This document shows, piece by piece, positions 8,005-16,462 of a stretch of 64,000 nucleotides of DNA (position 1 is the stretch's first letter; the number at the start of each line of letters is the position of its first letter). The notes below the pieces were generated by a model that saw only the letters and a list, made by a program, of their open reading frames with translations, was not told the origin of the DNA and ran no database searches. Origin of the DNA: Gammaproteobacteria bacterium (GTDB lineage Bacteria; Pseudomonadota; Gammaproteobacteria; Pseudomonadales; Azotimanducaceae); contig JAPPAV010000017.1 in assembly GCA_026705345.1 (NCBI GenBank), forward strand, positions 41,665-105,664, given 5' to 3'. The translations under genes were made by a program, and so were the position numbers.

Positions 8005-9288
8005 GTGACTGACCTGCGCACGATTCCGCGCATCGCGAGTCCCTTCGCGACCGATGTAACCCTGCCCGGCAGCAAGTCCATCGCCTTGCGCCATCTGCTC
8101 ATGTCCTCTCTGGCTGATGGTCCCACCCGTCTGGAGGGCATTCCGCGGTGCGACGATGTCGATGTCATGTTCAAGGCGCTGCGACAGCTTGGCGTGAGGG
8201 TCGTGCGCCGGGCCAAGACGGCGTGGCTGACGCCGCCGACGGGGCCGTTCGAGACCGATGTGGTTCTCGATCTGGGCATGAGCGGCGTATCCCTGCGGCT
8301 GCTTCTTGCCCATGCCGCCCTGCGCACCTCGACGACGCGGTTCACGGGCCATCGGCAGCTTCACCAACGCCCGAACGCCGATCTGCTCGAGGCGCTTCGG
8401 GCCATTGGCTGCACGATCGAGTCGAACGACGGTCGCTTGCCGATCACCGTCTCAGGCTCCGCATCGCCAATCGCCAAGACCACCCTGGCCACCGATGTCA
8501 CCAGCCAGTACCTCTCCGGACTGATGCTGTCGGCGCCGGGTTTGCCAGCCGGTCTGGTCATCTCCCTGAAGGGCGCGCGGACCAGCGCCTCGTACATCGG
8601 CGTCACGACGACGGAGATGGCGAAACGGGGCGTTCGCGTGCAGACGCCCGACGAGACCACCGTGGTCGTGCCCTCGGGAACGTACCAGGGCGGGGACATC
8701 CTGATCGAAGGCGACGCCTCCGCCGCGACCTATCACGCCGCCCTCGCAACTCTGCACGGTGGCCGCATCACTCTCACGAACCTTGGCGACTCCACCCGCC
8801 AAGGCGACTATGCCTTCCTGGGTCTTTGCGAACGGATGGGTGCCGAGGTCTCGCGTAGCGCGGATCAAGTCACGATCAAGGGTCCGGCATCGCCCAAGCC
8901 GGTCGGCGACGCCGACATGGTCGACATGCCCGACGCCGCGCCGACCCTCATGGCGATGGCACCGTTCCTGCCAACTGCCACGCACATCACGGGCCTCGCC
9001 ACCTTGCGGGTCAAGGAGTGCGACCGAATCGCCTGCGGCGCCAACGAGTTGCGCAAGGCAGGCGTGCGCGTCGAAGAGTTCGATGCCGCGATGACCATCC
9101 ACCCCGCCGACGCCCTCCGACCAGCGGGCTTCGACACCTACGAGGACCACCGCATGGCAATGGCGCTGTCCGTCATTGCCAGCAAGGTCGGCGGCTGCGT
9201 GATCCACGGTGCCGACTGCGTGGCGAAAACCTACGCCGACTACTGGCAGGACTTCGACAGCGTGTGCCGGCCCGACCGGTCACAGTGA
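8005..9288 (+). CDS. aroA: 3-phosphoshikimate 1-carboxyvinyltransferase (EPSP synthase)
   Basis: This enzyme joins PEP to shikimate-3-phosphate in the shikimate pathway. Family motifs: LPGSKSIALRH at 20-30 (K24, S25, R29), GMSGVSLR at 91-98, the RPNADLLEALRAIG helix, VDMPDAAPTL (catalytic Asp), LRVKECDRI (catalytic Glu) and YEDHRMAMAL. The length of 427 aa is normal. The start is GTG at 8005. The usual GNAGTAMRP loop is strongly altered: V95 stands where E. coli has T97 and L99 where it has P101, both positions linked to glyphosate tolerance. It is flanked by a small HTH gene and a flavin oxidoreductase, not other aro genes. Confidence 0.92.
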   Translation: MTDLRTIPRIASPFATDVTLPGSKSIALRHLLMSSLADGPTRLEGIPRCDDVDVMFKALRQLGVRVVRRAKTAWLTPPTGPFETDVVLDLGMSGVSLRLLLAHAALRTSTTRFTGHRQLHQRPNADLLEALRAIGCTIESNDGRLPITVSGSASPIAKTTLATDVTSQYLSGLMLSAPGLPAGLVISLKGARTSASYIGVTTTEMAKRGVRVQTPDETTVVVPSGTYQGGDILIEGDASAATYHAALATLHGGRITLTNLGDSTRQGDYAFLGLCERMGAEVSRSADQVTIKGPASPKPVGDADMVDMPDAAPTLMAMAPFLPTATHITGLATLRVKECDRIACGANELRKAGVRVEEFDAAMTIHPADALRPAGFDTYEDHRMAMALSVIASKVGGCVIHGADCVAKTYADYWQDFDSVCRPDRSQ

Positions 9289-9330
9289 AGAACCGGGGAT
9301 GGAAAGAACAAACCACGAACAGGAGTCACC

Positions 9331-10233
9331 ATGAAATTCGGTGTACAGATGAGTCAATACAACACGCAGTGGTCTGAAGTTGCCGCCGTGGCGAAGACCG
9401 TGGAAGCGGGTCGCTGGCACAGCCTGTGGCTTTCCGACCACTTCATGCCGCCCGGGCGCGGTGGACACGGTTGGGCAATGGAGGGCTGGACGCTGCTCTC
9501 GGCGGTGGCGATGGTCACCGATCGGGTACGCCTCGGTATTCTCGCGACCGGAAACACCTACCGCAACCCGGCGCTCTTGGCAAAGATCGCGACCACACTC
9601 GACCACATATCGGGCGGTCGGGTGGAACTGGGACTGGGTGCCGCGTGGTATGAACAGGAACATACCGCCTACGGCTGGGACTTTCCGTCGTTGCGGGAAC
9701 GCAGCGACCGGTTGGAGGAGGCGACGCAGTTGATCCGTATGCTGCTCACCAAGGACCCGGAAGAATATGTGAGCTATTCCGGCAAGTACTATCAGTTGAA
9801 CGACGCGCCGATGTCGCCTAGAACCGGTCAGGACAAACCGATTCCGATCCTGATCGGGGGCAACGGCGAAAAGCGCACCCTGAGAACCTGTGCGCGCTAT
9901 GGGGATACCAGCAACTTGGACTTCTGGCACCCCGGCGGTGTCGAGGTGTACAAGCAGAAGCAAGCGGCGATCGATCGTCACTGCGAGAACTGTGGGCGCG
10001 ATCCAGCAGAAATCCGCCGCACGGTTTGTCTGCCGACCCGGGTGTTCGACACCGACGAAAAGTGGAAGAAATCGCCGGGTCAGCCCTGGTACTGCTGGGG
10101 CACCGTCAACGCGATCCAGGACTATCTGGGCGGTTATATCGAAGCCGGCGCCGACGAGATCATGCTGTGCGGCTTCGGTAACAGCACAGCGGCCATCGAG
10201 CGGGTTGAGTCAGAGGTCTTGTCGGTCTTCTAG
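9331..10233 (+). CDS. LLM class (luciferase-like) flavin/F420-dependent oxidoreductase
   Basis: The 300-residue TIM-barrel enzyme of the luciferase-like monooxygenase superfamily shows N-terminal MKFGVQMSQYNTQW, the LWLSDHF motif, TDRVRLGILATGNTYRNPALLAK, and ISGGRVELGLGAAWYEQEH with downstream IPILIGGNGEKRTLR. These match the F420/FMN-dependent branch. The substrate is unknown. The ATG is preceded by AGGAGTCACC, a strong ribosome site. A related but distinct paralogue lies at 58587-59420. It ends with a TAG in CTAGCGAG, just before repeat R1 copy 3. Confidence 0.88.
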   Translation: MKFGVQMSQYNTQWSEVAAVAKTVEAGRWHSLWLSDHFMPPGRGGHGWAMEGWTLLSAVAMVTDRVRLGILATGNTYRNPALLAKIATTLDHISGGRVELGLGAAWYEQEHTAYGWDFPSLRERSDRLEEATQLIRMLLTKDPEEYVSYSGKYYQLNDAPMSPRTGQDKPIPILIGGNGEKRTLRTCARYGDTSNLDFWHPGGVEVYKQKQAAIDRHCENCGRDPAEIRRTVCLPTRVFDTDEKWKKSPGQPWYCWGTVNAIQDYLGGYIEAGADEIMLCGFGNSTAAIERVESEVLSVF

Positions 10234-10242
10234 CGAGTCATG

Positions 10243-10318
10243 CCGTAGCGGACGGGCTTGTCAGGTCCGTGCCACCTTCGCGGGCGACCACAAGGGTCGC
10301 CCCAGGGTCGCCCCTACG
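10243..10318. repeat. R1 dispersed inverted repeat, copy 3 (degenerate)
   Basis: It starts CGTAGCGGACGGGCTTGTCAGGTCCG, a decayed form of the GGGACGGG...TTGTCCCGTCCC palindrome, continues with GGGCGACCACAAGGGTCGCCC (a hairpin), and ends GGGTCGCCCCTACG as copies 1 and 2 do. It fills most of the spacer between the oxidoreductase and the convergent PhyH gene. A further fragment with the related end GTAGCGCCCCAGGG follows at 10333. Confidence 0.55.
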
Positions 10319-10421
10319 ACGCCCACCGCAACCGTAGCGCCCCAGGGCCGTCCCGTGCCCGCGTATGGCCGGAACCGGGCGGGAGGGCGCGATAACGGCC
10401 CCGCCCAAGGATCCAGTCGCG

Positions 10422-11255
10422 TCAACCCGATCTGTCCGTGTTCACCGTCGCTCGCCGACCGGTGCGGGCGTCGACATCCGTGCTCGGGTCGTAGACGTAC
10501 TGGCCCTCTGAGACAAACGGCACCGCCTGTCCCCAGAGCTCGCCGTTGGACGACCGCAGCGGCTCACGCGTGTATTGGGTCAGATAGGCGCGGCGCAGGC
10601 GGGACGTGGTGTTGGCACCGCTCCGGTGCAGGCTTGTACTCGTGAACACTGCCACGCTGCCCGCCGGCATCTCCACAAGTACGCCGGAATCGTCGCCCTC
10701 GTAGCCAACCAGATCGTTGCTTCCCGGTTCGTGACGATGGGGAAACACCGTTGCCCGCGAACCCACCCGGTCATGGGGCATCACCGAAATGGTCCCGTTC
10801 TCTTGTGTCATGTCGTCCAAGGCGCACCAGCACGTCAGGTAGGGGCGATGCGTATTCCCCGGGTCGCGGAAGTTGACGTAGCCGGAGTCCTGGTGCCACG
10901 CGAACTTCATGCCCTGCTCCGCACCCTTGACCACCCACTGTTCGTTGAACAGGAAGACCGTCTCGCCGAGAAGCGCTGTCGTGATGTCACGCATCAAATC
11001 GCCGTAGACGAACCCCACCATGCGTTCGCTATCCCGGTATCGGTTGGCGATGAAGTACCGCTTGCCCCGGTGGGTGATGCCGAACACATCGGCGCCGCGT
11101 CGATCCAGCCAGGCGTCGGTTCTCGCCACGAACACCGCGCACTCCTCCCGCAGCATGTCGAGCGTCGCCTTCTCGATCACCGATCGTAGAACGACAAAGC
11201 CGTTGCGGCGAAAGTCGCGGCGGGCGTTCTCGGATACAACGGTATGCTCGGACAT
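10422..11255 (-). CDS. Phytanoyl-CoA dioxygenase (PhyH) family protein
   Basis: The 277-residue Fe(II)/2-oxoglutarate-dependent oxygenase has the facial triad H121-x-D123 in WHQDSGY and the distal His210 in STSLHRSGAN, followed by the 2-oxoglutarate-binding Arg in RLRRAY. N-terminal FRRNGFVVLRSVI is characteristic of the PhyH family, which hydroxylates acyl-CoAs or small natural products. The substrate is not evident. The start at 11255 was chosen because the family's N-terminal helix begins there; longer upstream sequence is out-of-frame shadow of the response regulator. It is convergent to the 9331 oxidoreductase. Confidence 0.88.
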   Translation of the reverse strand: MSEHTVVSENARRDFRRNGFVVLRSVIEKATLDMLREECAVFVARTDAWLDRRGADVFGITHRGKRYFIANRYRDSERMVGFVYGDLMRDITTALLGETVFLFNEQWVVKGAEQGMKFAWHQDSGYVNFRDPGNTHRPYLTCWCALDDMTQENGTISVMPHDRVGSRATVFPHRHEPGSNDLVGYEGDDSGVLVEMPAGSVAVFTSTSLHRSGANTTSRLRRAYLTQYTREPLRSSNGELWGQAVPFVSEGQYVYDPSTDVDARTGRRATVNTDRSG

Positions 11256-11265
11256 CCCCGGTATT

Positions 11266-11321
11266 GTAGCGCCCCAATGGCGGCCCGGTGCGCCCGGCAG
11301 CCGCGATAGGGCCGCCACTAC
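11266..11321. repeat. R1 dispersed inverted repeat, copy 4 (short form)
   Basis: The 56-bp element lies between the divergent PhyH and response regulator genes. It begins GTAGCGCCCCAATGGCGGCCC and ends GCGATAGGGCCGCCACTAC; TGGCGGCCC and GGGCCGCCA are a perfect inverted pair. The right end matches GCGATAGGGTCGCCCTACG of copy 1. It lies where promoters for both genes would be expected. Confidence 0.5.
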
Positions 11322-11361
11322 ATGGATGCCAGTTGTCGCCCATACGCGTAACATCCCATGG

Positions 11362-12096
11362 ATGCGCAAGGTGCTCGTGGTCGACGACGACTCCCACATC
11401 CGCGATGTCGTCTGCTTCGCGCTTCGACGCGCCGGATTCGAGGTCGCGGAGGCTGCCAACGGCGAGACGGGTCTCAAGGCGTTCCGACACGGGAAGCCGG
11501 ACCTGGTCATCCTCGACATCCTCATGCCGGTGATGGACGGACTGGACGTGTGCCGAGCAATCCGTGCCGAAGCGCTAGGCGGCAGCGAAGGGGGCGGACG
11601 CAACGTCCCCATCCTTTTCCTGTCGTCGAAGGATGCGGAGACGGACCGAGTAGTGGGCCTCGACGTGGGAGGTGACGACTACATCGTCAAGCCCTTCAGT
11701 CCCCGGGAGTTGACGGCGAGGGTAAACGCGCACTTGCGCCGCATCGACGCATTCGACGACCCCGCGGCAAGCCGGATCTCGGCAGGGCCGGTCGAAATGG
11801 ACCTTGATGCCCAAACCGCCAACGTGGCGGGCAGGCCAGTCGACCTGACCCGGACCGAATTCGGTCTCCTGGCAACCCTCGTGCGCCAATGCGGCAAGGT
11901 ACTGGACCGCGAGATGCTGACCAATGGCGCCTACAGTGGCAACCGGGTGGTTAGCGACCGAACCATCGACAGCCACATGCGACGTCTACGCGCCAAGCTG
12001 CGCTCGACCGGCGTCGACCCCATCCGGACGGTGCACGGCGTCGGCTTTCGGCTCGACGCGGCAAACTGGCACCGACCGTCGGCCTCGGACGGCTGA
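11362..12096 (+). CDS. OmpR/PhoB-type response regulator
   Basis: The 244-residue protein has a receiver domain (VVDDD at 7-10, phospho-acceptor D52, K110) joined to a C-terminal winged helix with DLTRTEFGLLATLV and RTIDSHMRRLRAKL. It regulates transcription after phosphorylation, most likely by the histidine kinase starting 34 nt downstream. An insert (about residues 70-80, EALGGSEGGGR) lengthens the alpha3-beta4 loop. The start at 11362 places the conserved VLVVDDD strand at the N-terminus. Target genes are unknown. Confidence 0.92.
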   Translation: MRKVLVVDDDSHIRDVVCFALRRAGFEVAEAANGETGLKAFRHGKPDLVILDILMPVMDGLDVCRAIRAEALGGSEGGGRNVPILFLSSKDAETDRVVGLDVGGDDYIVKPFSPRELTARVNAHLRRIDAFDDPAASRISAGPVEMDLDAQTANVAGRPVDLTRTEFGLLATLVRQCGKVLDREMLTNGAYSGNRVVSDRTIDSHMRRLRAKLRSTGVDPIRTVHGVGFRLDAANWHRPSASDG

Positions 12097-12129
12097 CCGC
12101 CGGACTCCGGGCGACGCCGGAGCATCCAC

Positions 12130-13701
12130 GTGCTGCTGCCCTGGGTACGGTTCCGCCTGCGTACGGTACTCATCGTGCTGAGCCTGTTCGTGCTTGTGCT
12201 GCCGGTGGCGGGCATACAGGTACTGCGGCTCTACGAGAGTGCCCTTGTTCGCCAGACGGAATCCGCACTGATCGCCCACACGGATTTTGTCGCGGCGACG
12301 TTCCGACATGGGTTCCGCGACGCGACCACGGATCTCGACACGCACAGCGGACCCCTAACCAATCCTGAACACGACGCCACCAAACGCCGCCGTGCGGTTC
12401 TCGACCTCGCCGGCGCCGACGTGTTCGCGCCGTTCCCGGATGGTCGTCGGGCAACGGCGGCCGACGATGTGGCGACCCGCGTCGGACGCGCTGTCACGCC
12501 CATCCTCCAGGATGTTCAAACCCGGGCGGACATCCGCGTCACCGACTATCGCGGTATTGTCGTCGCCACCAATGCGACGGGTCTCGGGACAGACCTGTCG
12601 ATCGCCGACGAAGTGGCCAGCGCGTTGGCCGGGTTTGAACACAGCCGGCTGCGCAGGGTGACTGGGGAGGACCGGCCCTCGTTCACGGCGTTCGTACGCG
12701 GCGCGGCGGTCCGGGTAATCGTCACTGGACCCATCGTCCTGGACGACCGCGTGGTCGGCACGGTGGTAGCCGCCCAGACGCCGTCCACCATCGTCGACGC
12801 GCTGCAAACCAAGCGTTACCTGCTCCTACAAGCCGCAGGTCTGCTCTTCGCCGTTGTGGTCGTGACGGCGATCTTCGCCACGCGGACGCTGGCGCGGCCG
12901 ATACGACGTCTGGTCACGAGTGCCGAACGCGTTGCGGCCGGCGATGCGGTCGAGATCGACGTCGAGCGCTACCGGACGAAAGAACTGGCGCAACTTGCCG
13001 CCAGCGTCGCGGCCATGGCGGCGAGCCTCCAACAGCGGACCCAATACGTTCGCGACCTCGCGCGCAGCATCAGTCACGAATTCAAGACGCCCCTCGCCGC
13101 CATGGCCGCGACGCTAGAGGTGCTGGGCGATCACCTAGACGACATGACGCCCGAGGAACGCCGGCATTTCATCGACAACCTGACCGGGGACGTCGCCCGA
13201 CTTGAATCGCTTACGCAACGCTTGCTCGAACTCGCGCGGGCCGACATGCGCGATCAGGCCAAGGGCGAGTCCAATGTCGCAACGGCGGTGGGCGATGCGG
13301 CCCACCTCGATACCGGCGTCGATGTGAGACTACGCGGCGACCCCAACGTCGTCCTGCCCATCGACGAGGCCTCGATGCGGGCCGTACTCAAGATCCTCGT
13401 CGACAACGCCGGCGAGCACGGCGCCGGGATGCTCACCGTCCATGTCGCTGCGCATGGCGACAAGACGGTGATCTGCATCACCGACGACGGCCATGGGATC
13501 GCACCGGGAGACGCGGCACGGATGTTCGAGCCGTTCTTCACGACGCGGCGGGAACAAGGCGGCACCGGGTTAGGGCTCGCGATCGCGAAGGCACTGCTCG
13601 CCAACGCGAACGGCACCATCGACTTTGTCCCGCCGACCCGATCCGCAACCGAGGTTCCGAACCCGGGTGCCCGGTTTCGAATCTGCTTTCGCCGTCAGTA
13701 G
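12130..13701 (+). CDS. Sensor histidine kinase
   Basis: The 523-residue membrane kinase has TM1 at ~12-30, an extracytoplasmic sensing region of ~200 residues, TM2 at ~232-252, HAMP at ~253-305, a HisKA dimerisation helix with H316 in SISHEFKTPL, and an HATPase domain with VDNAGEHG (N box), DDGHGI (G1) and GGTGLGLAI (G2). It starts with GTG at 12130 and is paired with the response regulator just upstream. The sensor region has no recognised fold; the layout recalls CreC-type kinases. Its last 7 nt overlap the convergent dehydrogenase gene. Confidence 0.92.
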   Translation: MLLPWVRFRLRTVLIVLSLFVLVLPVAGIQVLRLYESALVRQTESALIAHTDFVAATFRHGFRDATTDLDTHSGPLTNPEHDATKRRRAVLDLAGADVFAPFPDGRRATAADDVATRVGRAVTPILQDVQTRADIRVTDYRGIVVATNATGLGTDLSIADEVASALAGFEHSRLRRVTGEDRPSFTAFVRGAAVRVIVTGPIVLDDRVVGTVVAAQTPSTIVDALQTKRYLLLQAAGLLFAVVVVTAIFATRTLARPIRRLVTSAERVAAGDAVEIDVERYRTKELAQLAASVAAMAASLQQRTQYVRDLARSISHEFKTPLAAMAATLEVLGDHLDDMTPEERRHFIDNLTGDVARLESLTQRLLELARADMRDQAKGESNVATAVGDAAHLDTGVDVRLRGDPNVVLPIDEASMRAVLKILVDNAGEHGAGMLTVHVAAHGDKTVICITDDGHGIAPGDAARMFEPFFTTRREQGGTGLGLAIAKALLANANGTIDFVPPTRSATEVPNPGARFRICFRRQ

Positions 13702-14657
13702 CCGAGTTCCTTGTCGATCTCGCCCTCAAGCTCTTCGCCGCGCTGAAGTCGTTCGAGATTGCCGACGAATCGGTCCAGATTTCGCCGCGTGCGGAACTGG
13801 CTGGCACCCGCCGTATGGGGGGTCATAACCACCTCGGGCAAGGCCCAGAGACGGCTCTTGGCAGACAGCGGCTCGGTGGGCGCGACGTCCAGGGCTGCGC
13901 CGCGGATGAGCCCGGATTCCAAGGCGTGAACAAGGTCGTCCTCGACCATCACCTCGCCGCGGGTGACATTGACGAGTGTCGCCGTGGATTTCATCGATGC
14001 GAAGGCGCGCGCATCGAACTTGCCGCGCGTCTCCGGTGTCAGGGGGCAGCAGATGGCCACCACGTCGGAACGAGCCAGGAAGTCGTCGAAGTCGTCCGGG
14101 CGCATGACCCCGTCGACCTCCGGCGAACCGGGAACCGGGTCTCGATCCAATGCGATGCAGTGCATGCCGAAGGCCACGGCGCGGCGCGCCATGGCCCGAC
14201 CCGTACCGCCGAATCCGAATAGACCCATGGTCGAACCGGTCAATTCGATCTCGTCGGCGCGAATGGCAGGCCGGTGGTTCCATGCCTCGGGACCCAAGCG
14301 CAGAGCCGTCGCCAATTGCCGGGTCAGCATGAGCAAAAGCCCGAAGGCATGGTCCGCCAAGTGTTCGCCAACCAGCCCTTTCTCGCTGGTTAGGGTTACC
14401 TCGCCAAGGCGGAATTCGTCGTATAGGAAACTGTCCACTCCGGAGGCGATGGCGTGAACCCAGCGCAGCTTCTTCGCGGCGAGGTACATCGGTCGGGTAA
14501 CGAGCCCCAACACGACGTCGGCATCGACGACATCCGTGAGCGCAGATCGCGAGTCGGAAACGACGACCTCGGCACCGTTCGCGGCGCGGCGGATACGTTC
14601 CAAGTCCGACTCCGGCACGCGGGGCAGCGTCAAACCGGGGATAATGACAATCTTCAT
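13695..14657 (-). CDS. D-isomer-specific 2-hydroxyacid dehydrogenase
   Basis: The 320-residue NAD(P)-dependent enzyme contains the Rossmann motif GLFGFGGTGRAMARRAV, the catalytic Arg in NVTRGEVMVEDDLVHAL, a Glu about 30 residues later (PTEPLS), and the catalytic His in TPHTAGASQ. It would interconvert a 2-keto acid and D-2-hydroxy acid (glyoxylate/hydroxypyruvate-like). It is convergent with the sensor kinase (7 nt overlap). The divergent amidohydrolase gene starts 83 nt away on the other strand, so the two could share a catabolic role. Confidence 0.9.
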   Translation of the reverse strand: MKIVIIPGLTLPRVPESDLERIRRAANGAEVVVSDSRSALTDVVDADVVLGLVTRPMYLAAKKLRWVHAIASGVDSFLYDEFRLGEVTLTSEKGLVGEHLADHAFGLLLMLTRQLATALRLGPEAWNHRPAIRADEIELTGSTMGLFGFGGTGRAMARRAVAFGMHCIALDRDPVPGSPEVDGVMRPDDFDDFLARSDVVAICCPLTPETRGKFDARAFASMKSTATLVNVTRGEVMVEDDLVHALESGLIRGAALDVAPTEPLSAKSRLWALPEVVMTPHTAGASQFRTRRNLDRFVGNLERLQRGEELEGEIDKELGY

Positions 14658-14740
14658 AGATGAACAGGCGGTGCTATTGACTCCGTGGCCAGGATCAAGT
14701 CTAAAGCCGTCAAGGTTCTCAAGATTCTTAAGGGATTGCC

Positions 14741-15880
14741 ATGCGCAACGGACATCGCGTCATCGACACGGACGCTCACCAAATGGAACCTCCCGGCATG
14801 TGGAGGGACTATATCGAACCGGCATTCGCCGACCGCGCACCCGGCATCGACGACATGGGCAACGGCCGTGTCGGCATGTGCGTCGAGGGGCAGCCGATCA
14901 CGAAGCAGGACGGCAGCTACCCCATGCACTCCAAGGAGTTCCTCGAGGCGGCTGCCAAAGGCATGGAGAAGCACGAGAAAACACGCGCCGCCGGATTCCG
15001 GCCCGAAGCGCGGCTCGCCGACATGGACCGATACGGCGTCGACGTCCAAGTCCTTTACCCGACCGTCGGCGGACAGATCCTCGGCAAGGAGTTCGCCGAC
15101 ACCGAACTGCTCGCCGCCGTGTGCGCCGCCTACAACGACTGGAGCCGCGAATACTGTAGCCTCGCCACGGAGCGACTGCGCTGGGCCGCGATGCTTCCGA
15201 TGCAGGCGTCCGATCTCGCCGTCGAAGAGGCCAGGCGAGCGGCCGCCAACGGGGCCGCTGGGTTTTACGTGCGTCCCAATCCCGTTCGGGGTCGCAACCT
15301 GCATCATGAAGACAACGATCCGGTGTGGACAGCCATCGAAGATCTGGGACTGCCGGTGTGCATCCACGACTCCGGCTCCCCCTACCTACCCTCCTTCGGG
15401 GACCGGATGGAAACCCACACCTCGGGGCACATCCTCGCGCACCCCTTCGAAGCCATGGCGGCGATGACCTGCCTGATCTGGTACGGCGTTGTCGAACGGC
15501 ACCCGAGACTCCGGATTGTGCACGTGGAAGCCGACGGCGGCTGGTTGCCCTACTGGCTACAGCGCATGGAGCAGCATTGGCGGTTTTCCGGCAACGCCGA
15601 ACACCCGCTCCTGAAGCGCCGCCCAACCGAGTACTTCAAGTCGAATTTCCTTGTGGCTTGCCGGGGCGACGAGAGGACCTTGCCGGCGGTTTGCGAACTG
15701 GTCGGCGACGACTATCTCGCGTTCAATACCGACTACCCGCATCCGGACGGCACGTGGCCGGCCGGACTCGCGGACCTCGAAAACCAACCGCTTCCCGTCG
15801 AGTCGATCAAAAAGATCTTCTGGGACAATGCCGCGCCGCTCTTCGGAGTCGGCTCGCGCGACCCCGCGAGCACTCAATGA
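14741..15880 (+). CDS. Amidohydrolase family (PF04909-type) protein
   Basis: The 379-residue TIM-barrel metal hydrolase/decarboxylase begins VIDTDAHQMEPPGMW, the D-x-D-x-H-xxEP form typical of the amidohydrolase_2 branch. Other metal/active-site segments are VCIHDSGSPY, HPFEAMAAM, RLRIVHVEADGGWLPYWL and FNTDYPHPDGTWP (catalytic Asp). Related enzymes decarboxylate or hydrolyse aromatic or cyclic acids; the substrate here is not known. AAGGGATTGCC precedes the ATG. It overlaps convergent hspQ by 7 nt. Confidence 0.88.
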   Translation: MRNGHRVIDTDAHQMEPPGMWRDYIEPAFADRAPGIDDMGNGRVGMCVEGQPITKQDGSYPMHSKEFLEAAAKGMEKHEKTRAAGFRPEARLADMDRYGVDVQVLYPTVGGQILGKEFADTELLAAVCAAYNDWSREYCSLATERLRWAAMLPMQASDLAVEEARRAAANGAAGFYVRPNPVRGRNLHHEDNDPVWTAIEDLGLPVCIHDSGSPYLPSFGDRMETHTSGHILAHPFEAMAAMTCLIWYGVVERHPRLRIVHVEADGGWLPYWLQRMEQHWRFSGNAEHPLLKRRPTEYFKSNFLVACRGDERTLPAVCELVGDDYLAFNTDYPHPDGTWPAGLADLENQPLPVESIKKIFWDNAAPLFGVGSRDPASTQ

Positions 15881-16185
15881 ACGTCGCGGAGCTCGTAGCG
15901 TCGACCGTCGTAGGACTCGAAATAGCGGCCGAGCAGCGGGTGGTCGATTTGGCGCAGGTCGCTGCTCGACTCGAGGTGCCGTTGTGCGACGTAGGTGGTG
16001 TGCGCCGCACCGTCAACCAAGACGTGATACCAGGGCCGATCCTTGGGGGGCCGGGATAGGGCGACACTCTCGTACCACTCGTCCGAAAGAGAAAACTCCG
16101 CGTCCACGCCGAATACAACACCCCGGTAGCCCACCTTCACATGGTGGACGATCTGGCCGACCGCGAACTTAGCCCCCATTCGCAT
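15874..16185 (-). CDS. hspQ: HspQ / hemimethylated-DNA-binding YccV-like protein
   Basis: The ~103-residue protein matches HspQ: MGAKFAVGQIVHHVKVGYRG at the N-terminus, then the conserved PWYHVLVDG and TTYVAQRHLE blocks. In enterobacteria HspQ is a small heat-shock protein that affects DnaA stability and Lon proteolysis. The ATG at 16185 has GAGGCGGG upstream; an in-frame ATG at 16179 is equally near the domain. The last 7 nt overlap the convergent amidohydrolase gene. A strong hairpin lies about 50 nt upstream. Confidence 0.88.
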   Translation of the reverse strand: MRMGAKFAVGQIVHHVKVGYRGVVFGVDAEFSLSDEWYESVALSRPPKDRPWYHVLVDGAAHTTYVAQRHLESSSDLRQIDHPLLGRYFESYDGRRYELRDVH

Positions 16186-16234
16186 CCCGCCTCGCCGCGC
16201 GCAGGGCCAACGAACCGTAGCGCCCCATAGCCGG

Positions 16235-16263
16235 GTCGGCGCTTCGCTTCGCTGTGCGCCGAC
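16235..16263. other. Strong hairpin upstream of hspQ
   Basis: Perfect 8-bp arms GTCGGCGC and GCGCCGAC flank a 13-nt loop. It lies between ribE and hspQ, both on the minus strand, about 50 nt before the hspQ start. It could end ribE transcripts or lie in the hspQ leader. It follows a GTAGCGCCCCA motif (16216) that resembles an R1 end. Confidence 0.45.
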
Positions 16264-16342
16264 TCCGCCTCCGGCCCAGCCACGCCGACCTCCCATGAAA
16301 CCAACGCCACGGTCGCAAGCTCCCTTTGGCGTTTGTTCCATG

Positions 16343-16462
16343 GGAGGGGACGGGCTTGTCCCGTCCCGGCGTTTCCTTCGCGCGTACTATGCGGGACCGC
16401 AGCCACGCAAGTCCCGGGGGACGACCGCGCGCCTTGGCAGGCGCGATCCGGTCGCCCCTACG
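16343..16462. repeat. R1 dispersed inverted repeat, copy 2
   Basis: It contains GGGACGGGCTTGTCCCGTCCC (16347-16367), spacer DNA, then GACCGCGCGCCTTGGCAGGCGCGATC and the end GGTCGCCCCTACG. The order and sequence match copy 1 at 1711-1803 with a longer middle. The right end contains CTA, which on the minus strand is the TAG stop of ribE. With 16186-16342 it makes up the whole ribE-hspQ spacer; nothing else coding is visible there. Confidence 0.7.
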
